Assembly: GCF_000719265.1 (NCBI RefSeq)
Contig: NZ_JOFL01000005.1
Coordinates: 62,001 to 126,000, forward strand
DNA from: Streptomyces roseoverticillatus
GTDB lineage: Bacteria; Actinomycetota; Actinomycetes; Streptomycetales; Streptomycetaceae
DNA: 64,000 nucleotides
Direction of reading: 5' to 3'
Each line of letters begins with the position of its first letter. Position 1 is the first letter of the stretch. Made by a program: the position numbers and the translations under genes. Under the pieces are notes generated by a model that ran no database searches, was not told the DNA's origin, and saw only the letters and a program-made list of their open reading frames with translations. Positions 57,585 through 64,000 of the stretch are shown piece by piece.

Positions 57585-58394
57585 ATGACGCCGTCGCGTA
57601 TCGCGCTGTACCAGGGCCCCGCCGGCGTTCCCTCCTCCACCTCGGACAGCCTCGCCGCCCTCGACGGCGCCGCCCGCCGGGCCGCCGCCGCAGGCGCCCG
57701 GCTGCTGCTCACCAACGAGCTGTTCCTCACCGGCTACGCCCTCGGCGCCTCGGTCGCCGACCGCGCCGAGACGGCCGACGGCCCCGGCGCCCGCGCCGTC
57801 GCGCGGATCGCCGCCGAGCACGGCCTGGCCGTCGCCTACGGCTACCCCGAGCGCGACGCGGACGACCCGGCCACGGTCTACAACGCGCTGCAGCTCGTCG
57901 CCCCCGACGGCGCCCGGCTCGCGAACTACCGCAAGACCCACCTCTTCGGCGCGTACGAGACCGCGCAGTTCCGGCCCGGCAGCGACGCCGTCGTGCAGGC
58001 GGATTTCGACGGCCTCCGCCTCGGCCTGCTGATCTGCTACGACGTCGAGTTCCCCGAGCCCGTGCGGGCCCACGCCCTGGCCGGCACCGAGCTGCTGCTC
58101 GCGCCGACCGCGCTGATGCGCCCGTACGAGATCGTGCCGCAGAGCGTGATCCCGGTGCGCGCCTGGGAGAGCCAGCTGTACATCGCCTACGCCAACCGCT
58201 GCGGCGACGAGGGGGACTTCTCCTTCGCCGGCCTCAGCTGCCTCGCCGCCCCCGACGGGACCGTACGGGCGCGGGCCGGCCACGGCGAGGACCTGATCAC
58301 CGCCGACGTGGACCCGGCGCTGCTGAAGGCCTCGCGCGCCGAGAACACCTACCTGAGCGACCGGCGGCCGGAGCTGTACACCTCGCTCGTCTGA
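57585..58394 (+). CDS. davA: Nitrilase-family 5-aminovaleramide amidase
   Basis: 269 residues from ATG 57585. The nitrilase triad is intact: Glu45 in LTNELFLTGYA, Lys117 in NYRKTHLFGAYE, and Cys151 in LGLLICYDVEFPEPVR. Length and motifs follow Pseudomonas putida DavA as I remember it (RIALYQG start, YGYPER, NYRKTHLFG, GLLICYD-EFPE). It would hydrolyse 5-aminovaleramide, the product of lysine 2-monooxygenase, to 5-aminovalerate and ammonia. The davB-like gene starts 62 bp later. Confidence 0.85.
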   Translation: MTPSRIALYQGPAGVPSSTSDSLAALDGAARRAAAAGARLLLTNELFLTGYALGASVADRAETADGPGARAVARIAAEHGLAVAYGYPERDADDPATVYNALQLVAPDGARLANYRKTHLFGAYETAQFRPGSDAVVQADFDGLRLGLLICYDVEFPEPVRAHALAGTELLLAPTALMRPYEIVPQSVIPVRAWESQLYIAYANRCGDEGDFSFAGLSCLAAPDGTVRARAGHGEDLITADVDPALLKASRAENTYLSDRRPELYTSLV

Positions 58395-58456
58395 CCCCCC
58401 ACCCCGCCCCGCGTCACAGAGCCGCAAACCCCCACTTCCGCAGGAGAGTTCAGCCG

Positions 58457-60157
58457 ATGACGTCCATGGTGCCCACCGCCGCCCACGACGAGCCGTCGGA
58501 GCCGGTCCTGCCGCCGATCACGATGGTCGGCCCGGACTTCCCGTTCCCCTACGACGACTTCCTCGCCCACCCCGCGGGACTGGGCCAGATACCGGCGACC
58601 GAGCACGGCACCGAGGTCGCCGTCATCGGCGGCGGCCTGTCGGGCATCATCGCCGCGTACGAGCTGATGAAGATGGGCCTCAAGCCCGTCGTCTACGAGG
58701 CCGACAAGATCGGCGGCCGGCTGCGCACCGTCGGCTTCGAGGGCTGCGACCCCTCGCTGACCGCCGAGATGGGCGCGATGCGCTTCCCCCCGAGCTCCAC
58801 GGCGCTCCAGTACTACATCGACCTGGTCGGCCTGGAGACGAAGCCGTTCCCCAACCCGCTGGCCCCCGACACCCCGTCGACCGTCGTCGACCTCAAGGGC
58901 GAGTCGCACTACGCGAAGACCATCGACGACCTGCCGCCGGTCTACCGCGAGGTCGCCGAAGCCTGGAGCGCCTGCCTGGAGGAGGGCGCGGACTTCTCCG
59001 ACATGAACCGCGCCCTGCGCGAGCGCGACGTGCCGCGCATCCGGGAGATCTGGGCGAAGCTGGTCGAGAAGCTCGACAACCAGACCTTCTACGGTTTCCT
59101 GTGCGAGTCGGAGGCGTTCAAGTCCTTCCGGCACCGTGAGATCTTCGGCCAGGTCGGCTTCGGCACGGGCGGCTGGGACACCGACTTCCCCAACTCCATC
59201 CTGGAGATCCTGCGCGTCGTCTACACCGAGGCGGACGACCACCACCGCGGCATCGTCGGCGGCAGCCAGCAGCTCCCGGTGCGGCTGTGGGAGCGCGAGC
59301 CGCAGAAGATCATCCACTGGGCGCCGGGCACCTCGCTGTCCTCGCTGCACGGCGGCGACCCGCGCCCGGCCGTGACCCGCCTGCACCGCACGGCCGGCAA
59401 CGGCATCACGGTCACCGACGAGACCGGCGACATCCGCACGTACAAGGCGGCGGTCTTCACCGCCCAGTCGTGGATGCTGCTGTCGAAGATCGCCTGCGAC
59501 GACTCGCTGTTCCCCATCGACCACTGGACGGCGATGGAGCGCACCCACTACATGGAGTCTTCCAAGCTGTTCGTGCCGGTGGATCGGCCGTTCTGGCTGG
59601 ACAAGGACGAGGAGACGGGCCGGGACGTCATGTCGATGACGCTGACCGACCGGATGACGCGCGGCACCTACCTCCTGGACGACGGGCCGGACAAGCCGGC
59701 CGTCATCTGCCTCTCGTACACCTGGTGCGACGACAGCCTCAAGTGGCTGCCGCTGTCGGCGAACGAGCGCCTGGAGGTCATGCTGAAGTCGCTCGGCGAG
59801 ATCTACCCCAAGGTCGACATCCGGAAGCACATCATCGGCAACCCGGTCACCGTCTCCTGGGAGAACGAGCCCTACTTCATGGGCGCGTTCAAGGCGAACC
59901 TGCCGGGCCACTACCGCTACCAGCGGCGCCTGTTCACCCACTTCATGCAGGACCGCCTGCCGGAGGACAAGCGCGGGCTCTTCCTCGCCGGCGACGACAT
60001 CTCCTGGACGGCGGGCTGGGCCGAGGGCGCCGTGCAGACCGCGCTCAACGCCGTGTGGGGCGTGATGCACCAGTTCGGCGGCGCGACCGACGCGACGAAC
60101 CCGGGCCCCGGCGACCGCTACGACGAGCTCGCGCCGGTCGAGCTCCCGGAGGACTGA
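58457..60157 (+). CDS. davB: FAD-dependent L-lysine 2-monooxygenase (flavin amine oxidase family)
   Basis: 566 residues from ATG 58457 (AGGAGA upstream). FAD-binding VAVIGGGLSGIIAAYELM (about 54-71) and EADKIGGRLRT; C-terminal FAD site FLAGDDISWTAGWAEGAVQT. The match to P. putida DavB from memory is close: GPDFPF-DD-L-HPAGLG, AYELMK-GLKPVVYEA, FGQVGFGTGGWD-DFPNS and FKA-LPGHYRY. The enzyme turns L-lysine and O2 into 5-aminovaleramide. A related tryptophan 2-monooxygenase role is the main alternative, but the DavA partner favours lysine. Confidence 0.85.
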   Translation: MTSMVPTAAHDEPSEPVLPPITMVGPDFPFPYDDFLAHPAGLGQIPATEHGTEVAVIGGGLSGIIAAYELMKMGLKPVVYEADKIGGRLRTVGFEGCDPSLTAEMGAMRFPPSSTALQYYIDLVGLETKPFPNPLAPDTPSTVVDLKGESHYAKTIDDLPPVYREVAEAWSACLEEGADFSDMNRALRERDVPRIREIWAKLVEKLDNQTFYGFLCESEAFKSFRHREIFGQVGFGTGGWDTDFPNSILEILRVVYTEADDHHRGIVGGSQQLPVRLWEREPQKIIHWAPGTSLSSLHGGDPRPAVTRLHRTAGNGITVTDETGDIRTYKAAVFTAQSWMLLSKIACDDSLFPIDHWTAMERTHYMESSKLFVPVDRPFWLDKDEETGRDVMSMTLTDRMTRGTYLLDDGPDKPAVICLSYTWCDDSLKWLPLSANERLEVMLKSLGEIYPKVDIRKHIIGNPVTVSWENEPYFMGAFKANLPGHYRYQRRLFTHFMQDRLPEDKRGLFLAGDDISWTAGWAEGAVQTALNAVWGVMHQFGGATDATNPGPGDRYDELAPVELPED

Positions 60158-60175
60158 GGTCCTCCACCCCCGACC

Positions 60176-60205
60176 GAGGCCCCCGGCCCCCCAGCCGGGG
60201 GCCTC
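60176..60205. terminator. Bidirectional terminator after davB
   Basis: A perfect 12-bp stem (60176-60187 with 60194-60205), loop CCCCCA, between convergent genes; its right arm reaches the stop of the DUF5995 gene. Confidence 0.7.
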
Positions 60206-60896
60206 ACCCCAGCGGCGTGAGCAGGCAGCGCCCCACCAGCCCGATGCCCGCGTCGATCCGCTCCGTCAGGTCCTCGGCGACGTCGGGCAGGCCGCGCACC
60301 GCCCACAGTGCGCGGAAGGACGCCCACGCCCCGCGCCGCGCCGCCTGCAGGGACCACGAACCCACCAGGTGCGTCAGCGGATCGGCGACGTCCAGCAGGT
60401 CCGGGCCGGGCATGAGGTCCTCGCGGATCCGCTCCTCCATGGCGACCAGCAGGCCGCCCACCCGGTCGAAGTCCGCCTCCAGCGCGTACGGCTGGAGACG
60501 CAGCGCCCGGCACGTGTCGACGAGGGCCAGCGCGAGGTCGTGCCCGATGTGGGCGTTGATGCCCGCGAGCGCGAACTGCAGCGGCCGGACGGCCGGGTGG
60601 CCGCGCAGCTGGAACAGCGGCTGCCAGCACGCCGGCGGCCGGCGGCCCGCCGCCACGTGGTCGACGGCGGCCAGATAGCGGGCCGCGAACCGCACGGCGA
60701 GCTCCGTGGCCGCCGCGCCCTCCCGGAACCCTCCGGCCTCCGCCTGCTCCCCGACCCGCTGCGTGACCGTCATATACACGCGGTTGAAGACATGCACCCC
60801 GTCCCGCGGGGGGAGCGCTCCGTCCAGCATCCGCATCTGCGCCAGCACGTCCTCGATCCCGGCCGGCGCCGCGGGCTTCGCCCAAGTCAGCGTCAT
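60204..60896 (-). CDS. DUF5995 family protein
   Basis: 230 residues from ATG 60896, which overlaps the deacetylase stop (ATGA); a GTG at 60902 is possible. Mostly helical, with FNRVYMTVTQRVGEQ, LAGINAHIGHDLALAL and SWSLQAARRGAWASFRALW. The His-rich INAHIGHD helix could bind a metal. No signal peptide or membrane helix. Function unknown; the overlap implies coupled translation with the deacetylase. Confidence 0.85.
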   Translation of the reverse strand: MTLTWAKPAAPAGIEDVLAQMRMLDGALPPRDGVHVFNRVYMTVTQRVGEQAEAGGFREGAAATELAVRFAARYLAAVDHVAAGRRPPACWQPLFQLRGHPAVRPLQFALAGINAHIGHDLALALVDTCRALRLQPYALEADFDRVGGLLVAMEERIREDLMPGPDLLDVADPLTHLVGSWSLQAARRGAWASFRALWAVRGLPDVAEDLTERIDAGIGLVGRCLLTPLG

Positions 60897-61747
60897 ACAC
60901 ACAGAGTGACACGTGAATACGCAGAGTAGGGGGCCGGGTGCGGTAGTTGACCGGAACGGATGAACGGGCAGGGCCTCCCGGCATATGCCCTCCCGGCGTA
61001 CGCGCGCAGGTCCGCGAAGCCGTACCCCCGTGCCCGCGCCCCCGCGACGATCCGCGGAAGCGCGAGCGCGTCGAGCACCGGACCGCCGTCGTCGCTGCCC
61101 ACGTGCATCTGGATGACGGCGCCCGGCGTCAGGGCGTCCAGGGCCCGCCGGACGGCCTCGTCGGCCGTCATGCCGCGCGAAGCGCCGAGATATCCCTTGG
61201 TGTCGGCCGTGAACTCCAGGTCCGCGAAGCCCAGTGCGTTGACCGCCTCGATCCCGCGGGGCGTGGTCTCGCTGTAGGGGAAGCGGAAGAACGGCAACGG
61301 CTCCGTGCGCCCCGCCGCGCGGATCGCCCGGTCCGCCCGCAGCACCTCCGCGGCCGCCTCCCCGGGGTCCAGCCGCTCGAAGTGCGGGTGGCTGTACGAA
61401 TGGTTCCCGAGCCCGAACCCCTGCGCGGCCATTGCCCGCACCGCCCCCGGATGCCGCTCGGCGAAGTCCCCGGTCGGGAAGAACGCCGCCGGCACCCCTT
61501 CCCGCCGCAGCGTCGCCAGGACGTCCCCGATCCCGGCCTCGTCCCACGCCGCGTTGAACGTCAGCGCGACGACGGGCCGGGTCTCCGGCAGGACCTTGAC
61601 CTTCCTGCCGAAGAGCTCGCTCACGGGGCGTGGTTCCGCCCCGTGAGCCGGGCGCGCCGGCGCCCCCGGAAGGAGCGCCGCAAGGGCGAGCAGGGCCGCC
61701 GCGCAACCGAGCAGTCCGCGCGGAACGGGGCCGGTGAAAGGTCTCAT
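60893..61747 (-). CDS. Secreted NodB-type polysaccharide deacetylase, altered catalytic motif
   Basis: 284 residues. A Sec signal peptide (about 1-36: basic start, hydrophobic core, AHGAEP cut region) precedes the NodB domain (about 57-255). Motif 1 reads TFNAAWDE, with Asn65 where the catalytic-base Asp of TFDDG normally is. Motif 2 has His116 and His120 (NHSYSHPHF), and motif 3 FRFPYSE. The metal site may work but standard deacetylation is uncertain. Likely substrate is cell-wall or other surface glycan. The stop overlaps the DUF5995 start. Confidence 0.88.
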   Translation of the reverse strand: MRPFTGPVPRGLLGCAAALLALAALLPGAPARPAHGAEPRPVSELFGRKVKVLPETRPVVALTFNAAWDEAGIGDVLATLRREGVPAAFFPTGDFAERHPGAVRAMAAQGFGLGNHSYSHPHFERLDPGEAAAEVLRADRAIRAAGRTEPLPFFRFPYSETTPRGIEAVNALGFADLEFTADTKGYLGASRGMTADEAVRRALDALTPGAVIQMHVGSDDGGPVLDALALPRIVAGARARGYGFADLRAYAGRAYAGRPCPFIRSGQLPHPAPYSAYSRVTLCV

Positions 61748-61799
61748 ACCGGCTCAACGCGGGTGCCGGCCGGGCGATACGGCGGCGGCCGGCGGACCC

Positions 61800-62915
61800 T
61801 CAGCCCGCCATGACCTCGGCCTCCTGCTCCTCCGGGACGCGCGGGTCCGTCAGCCGGCCGCGCGGAGCCGCCGAGGGCACCGGAGTGCGGCGGTGCGCCG
61901 GGTCGCGGACCTCGCCCACCAGCTTCTCCAGCACGTCCTCCAGCGCCACCAGGCCCAGCACCCGCCCCGACGCGTCCGTGACCGCGGCCAGATGGGAGGC
62001 GGCCCGGCGCATCACGGTCAGGGCGTCGTCCAGCGGCAGCTCGGCCCGTACGGTCTCGACCCGCCGCCAGACCCGCTGCGGCACCGCACGCTCGCGGTCC
62101 TCCAGGTCCAGGACGTCCTTGACGTGCAGGTAGCCCATGACCGCGCCGCCCGCCGCGCACACCGGGAAACGGGAGTAGCCGGTCCGCACCGTCAGCTCCT
62201 CGATCTGCCGGGGCGTGACGGACGGGGCGACCGTGACCAGCGACGCCGGGTCGAGGAGGACGTCGGTGACCGGGCGGCTGCCCAGCTCCAGCGCGTCCTC
62301 CAGGCGCTCCTGCTCGGCCCGCTCCAGCAGGCCCGCCTGGCGCGAGTCCGCCACCAGGTGCGTCAGCTGCTCGCTGGTGAACACGGCCTCCACCTCGTCC
62401 TTGGGCTCGACGCGGAAGAGCCGCAGCACGCCGTGCGCGCACGCGCCCAGCAGTCGGGTGACCGGCCGGCAGACCCGTGCAAAGGCCACCAGCCCCGGCC
62501 CCAGCCACAGCGCCGCCCGGTCGGGCGCCGACATGGCCAGGTTCTTCGGCACCATCTCGCCGATCACCAGGTGCAGGAAGACCACGACCGCGAGCGCGAT
62601 GACGTACCCCAGCGGGTGGATCAGCCCCGCGGGCATCCGCACCGCCTCGAACACCGGCTCCAGCAGCGCCGCCACCGTCGGCTCGGCGACCGCGCCGAGC
62701 GTCAGCGAGCAGACCGTGATGCCGAACTGGGCGGCCGCCATCATCTGCGGCAGGTTCTCCAGGCCGGTCAGGACCGTACGGGCCCGCCCCGAGCCCTCGG
62801 CCGCCTTCGGCTCGATCTGGCTGCGGCGCACGGACACCAGCGCGAACTCGGCGCCCACGAAGAAGCCGTTGGCGAGCACCAGCAGCGCCGCGAAGAGGAG
62901 TTGCAGCACGCTCAT
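61800..62915 (-). CDS. CNNM/HlyC-CorC family membrane protein (second of pair)
   Basis: 371 residues. The DUF21/CNNM transmembrane domain (about 1-185) has ALLVLANGFFVGAEFALVSV and VFLHLVIGEMVPKNLAMS. Two CBS domains follow (about 205-325, SRFPVCAAGGAVMGYLHVKD, LVALEDVLEKLVGEV). It ends soon after the CBS pair and lacks the CorC_HlyC C-terminal domain. The family is linked to Mg/Co transport or efflux. Its start overlaps the stop of the upstream paralogue (ATGA). Confidence 0.92.
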   Translation of the reverse strand: MSVLQLLFAALLVLANGFFVGAEFALVSVRRSQIEPKAAEGSGRARTVLTGLENLPQMMAAAQFGITVCSLTLGAVAEPTVAALLEPVFEAVRMPAGLIHPLGYVIALAVVVFLHLVIGEMVPKNLAMSAPDRAALWLGPGLVAFARVCRPVTRLLGACAHGVLRLFRVEPKDEVEAVFTSEQLTHLVADSRQAGLLERAEQERLEDALELGSRPVTDVLLDPASLVTVAPSVTPRQIEELTVRTGYSRFPVCAAGGAVMGYLHVKDVLDLEDRERAVPQRVWRRVETVRAELPLDDALTVMRRAASHLAAVTDASGRVLGLVALEDVLEKLVGEVRDPAHRRTPVPSAAPRGRLTDPRVPEEQEAEVMAG

Positions 62916-64000
62916 CGCGCCTCACCCCTGACCGCGAGGGCGCGCGCGAAGCGCACCCGCTCGGCCCGGTGGTGGGCGACCCGGCGCACCGAGATCCGCC
63001 ACCCGGGCAGCTCGGCGGTGTCGCCCGCCGCCGGGATGCGGCCCAGCAGGTCCGCGACGAGACCGGCCACGGTCTCGTACGGCCCGTCCGGCGCCTCCAG
63101 GCCTATGCGGCGCAGCGCGTCGAGCCGGCAGCCGCCGTCGGCCTCCCACGCGGGCCGCCCGTCCTCGCAGGCCACGGGGGCCAGTCCGGGCCGGTCGGCG
63201 TCCTCGGCGTCGTGCTCGTCGCGGACCTCGCCGACGAGCTCCTCGACGATGTCCTCCAGGGTCACCACCCCCGCCGTGCCGCCGTACTCGTCGACGACCA
63301 CGGCTATCGGCTGCTCGCTGCGCAGCTGCTCCAGCAGCGGCTGCACCGGCAGCGTCTCCGGCACGAGCACCGGAGGGACGGAGATCCGCCCGACCGGCGT
63401 GCGCAGCCGCTCGCCGGACGGGACCGCCAGGGCGGCCTTGAGGTGGACCATGCCGACGATGTCGTCCAGGCGCTCCCGGTAGACCGGGAAGCGCGAGAGC
63501 CCCGTGGCACGGGTGAGGTTGAGGACGTCCTCGGCGGTCGCCGAGGACTGCAGCGCGCTGACCTTCACGCGGGGCGTCATCACGTGCTGCGCGGTGAGGT
63601 CGCCGAGGGAGAGGGTGCGGACGAACAGGTCCGCGGTGTCCTGCTCCAGGGCGCCGGCGCGCGCTGAGTGCCGGGCCAGGGAGACGAGTTCGCCGGGGGT
63701 GCGGGCGGAGGCGAGCTCCTCGGCGGGCTCGACGCCGAGCGCCCGGACGAGCCGGTTGGCGACCGCGTTCAGCAGGGTGATCACGGGCCGGAAGAAGTGG
63801 GCGAAGGCGTGCTGCGGCCCGGCGACGAACCGCGCGACCTGCAAGGGCCGGGAGACCGCCCAGTTCTTGGGCACCAGCTCGCCGATGACCATCTGCACCG
63901 CGGACGCCACCAGCATGCCGGTCACGACCGCGGCGCCCGGCGCGGCCCCGGCGGGCAGGCCCGCCGTGGCCAGCGGCCCGGTGAGCAGCCGGCCCAGGGC
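62912..64000 (-). CDS. CNNM/HlyC-CorC family membrane protein (first of pair, cut by window edge)
   Basis: At least 362 residues are visible; the N-terminus lies beyond the right edge. The end of the CNNM domain (VQMVIGELVPKNWAVSRPLQ), two CBS domains (FVRTLSLGDLTAQHVMTPR, TGLSRFPVYRERLDDIVGMV, VVDEYGGTAGVVTLEDIVEE) and the C-terminal CorC_HlyC domain (about the last 80 residues) are seen. The tandem with the following gene is the usual actinobacterial arrangement, and the two may act as a heterodimer. Confidence 0.92.
   Translation of the reverse strand, partial: ALGRLLTGPLATAGLPAGAAPGAAVVTGMLVASAVQMVIGELVPKNWAVSRPLQVARFVAGPQHAFAHFFRPVITLLNAVANRLVRALGVEPAEELASARTPGELVSLARHSARAGALEQDTADLFVRTLSLGDLTAQHVMTPRVKVSALQSSATAEDVLNLTRATGLSRFPVYRERLDDIVGMVHLKAALAVPSGERLRTPVGRISVPPVLVPETLPVQPLLEQLRSEQPIAVVVDEYGGTAGVVTLEDIVEELVGEVRDEHDAEDADRPGLAPVACEDGRPAWEADGGCRLDALRRIGLEAPDGPYETVAGLVADLLGRIPAAGDTAELPGWRISVRRVAHHRAERVRFARALAVRGEAR

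Noticed and set aside
57575..60157. Single 860-codon frame covering both davA and davB
   Set aside because: Its first ~290 codons read davA out of frame as Arg/Pro-rich sequence. davB has its own ATG and SD at 58457.
61700..61747. Lipoprotein signal (LLGC) in the deacetylase
   Set aside because: The Cys at residue 15 lies at the start of the hydrophobic core, too early for a lipobox; an ordinary Sec signal fits better.

Overview
The window is about 64 kb of very GC-rich chromosome from a streptomycete (Streptomyces or a close relative such as Kitasatospora). The evidence is codon usage with G or C at almost every third position, frequent GTG/TTG starts, a BldD whose c-di-GMP-binding arginines and aspartates sit at the known positions, an sIHF, a SorC-type regulator, and a gene order that follows the actinobacterial core chromosome (secD-secF-apt-relA, hisS, alaS-ruvX-mltG-aroE, aroCKBQ-efp-nusB, pyrRBC-carAB-pyrDF-mihF-gmk-rpoZ-coaBC-metK-priA-fmt-rsmB-rpe). 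There is no prophage, insertion sequence, CRISPR array, tRNA or rRNA gene that I can see.

Layout. 1-13 kb: protein export (secD end, secF), purine salvage (apt), stringent response (relA), a DUF349 protein, a membrane-anchored cyclophilin, an MBL hydrolase with hisS, a VKOR-type oxidoreductase, rarA, and a DUF2470 gene divergent from rpsD across an iron box. 13-26.4 kb: two small conserved envelope-type proteins, alaS-ruvX-mltG-aroE, the shikimate run aroC-aroK-aroB-aroQ, a P-loop protein, an M24 peptidase homologue that has lost most metal ligands, efp and nusB. 26.5-37.2 kb: bldD facing the pyrimidine operon pyrR-pyrB-pyrC-(membrane PH-like protein)-carA-carB-pyrD-pyrF, with a PyrR-binding RNA loop just before the pyrR ribosome binding site. 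37.5-48.6 kb: mihF, gmk, rpoZ, coaBC, metK, priA, an HTH protein, fmt, rsmB and rpe.

48.7-64 kb is more accessory: a SorC-family regulator, a CGNR zinc-finger regulator divergent from a TTA-containing, probably frameshifted MFS exporter, guaB1, then a module I read as lysine uptake and catabolism. That module is a cationic amino-acid permease, an Lrp/AsnC regulator, a LysR regulator, a 5-aminovaleramidase (davA) and an L-lysine 2-monooxygenase (davB). The window ends in a minus-strand group: two CNNM/CorC-type membrane proteins, a secreted NodB-type deacetylase and a DUF5995 protein.

Beyond genes, the clearest unexplained structure is a dispersed family of roughly 50-bp GC-rich palindromic elements found only between genes (six copies, one pair inverted). 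Other points worth checking are the iron box between DUF2470 and rpsD, the ligand-poor M24 protein, a frameshifted minus-strand remnant between metK and priA, and the frameshifted, TTA-containing MFS gene.
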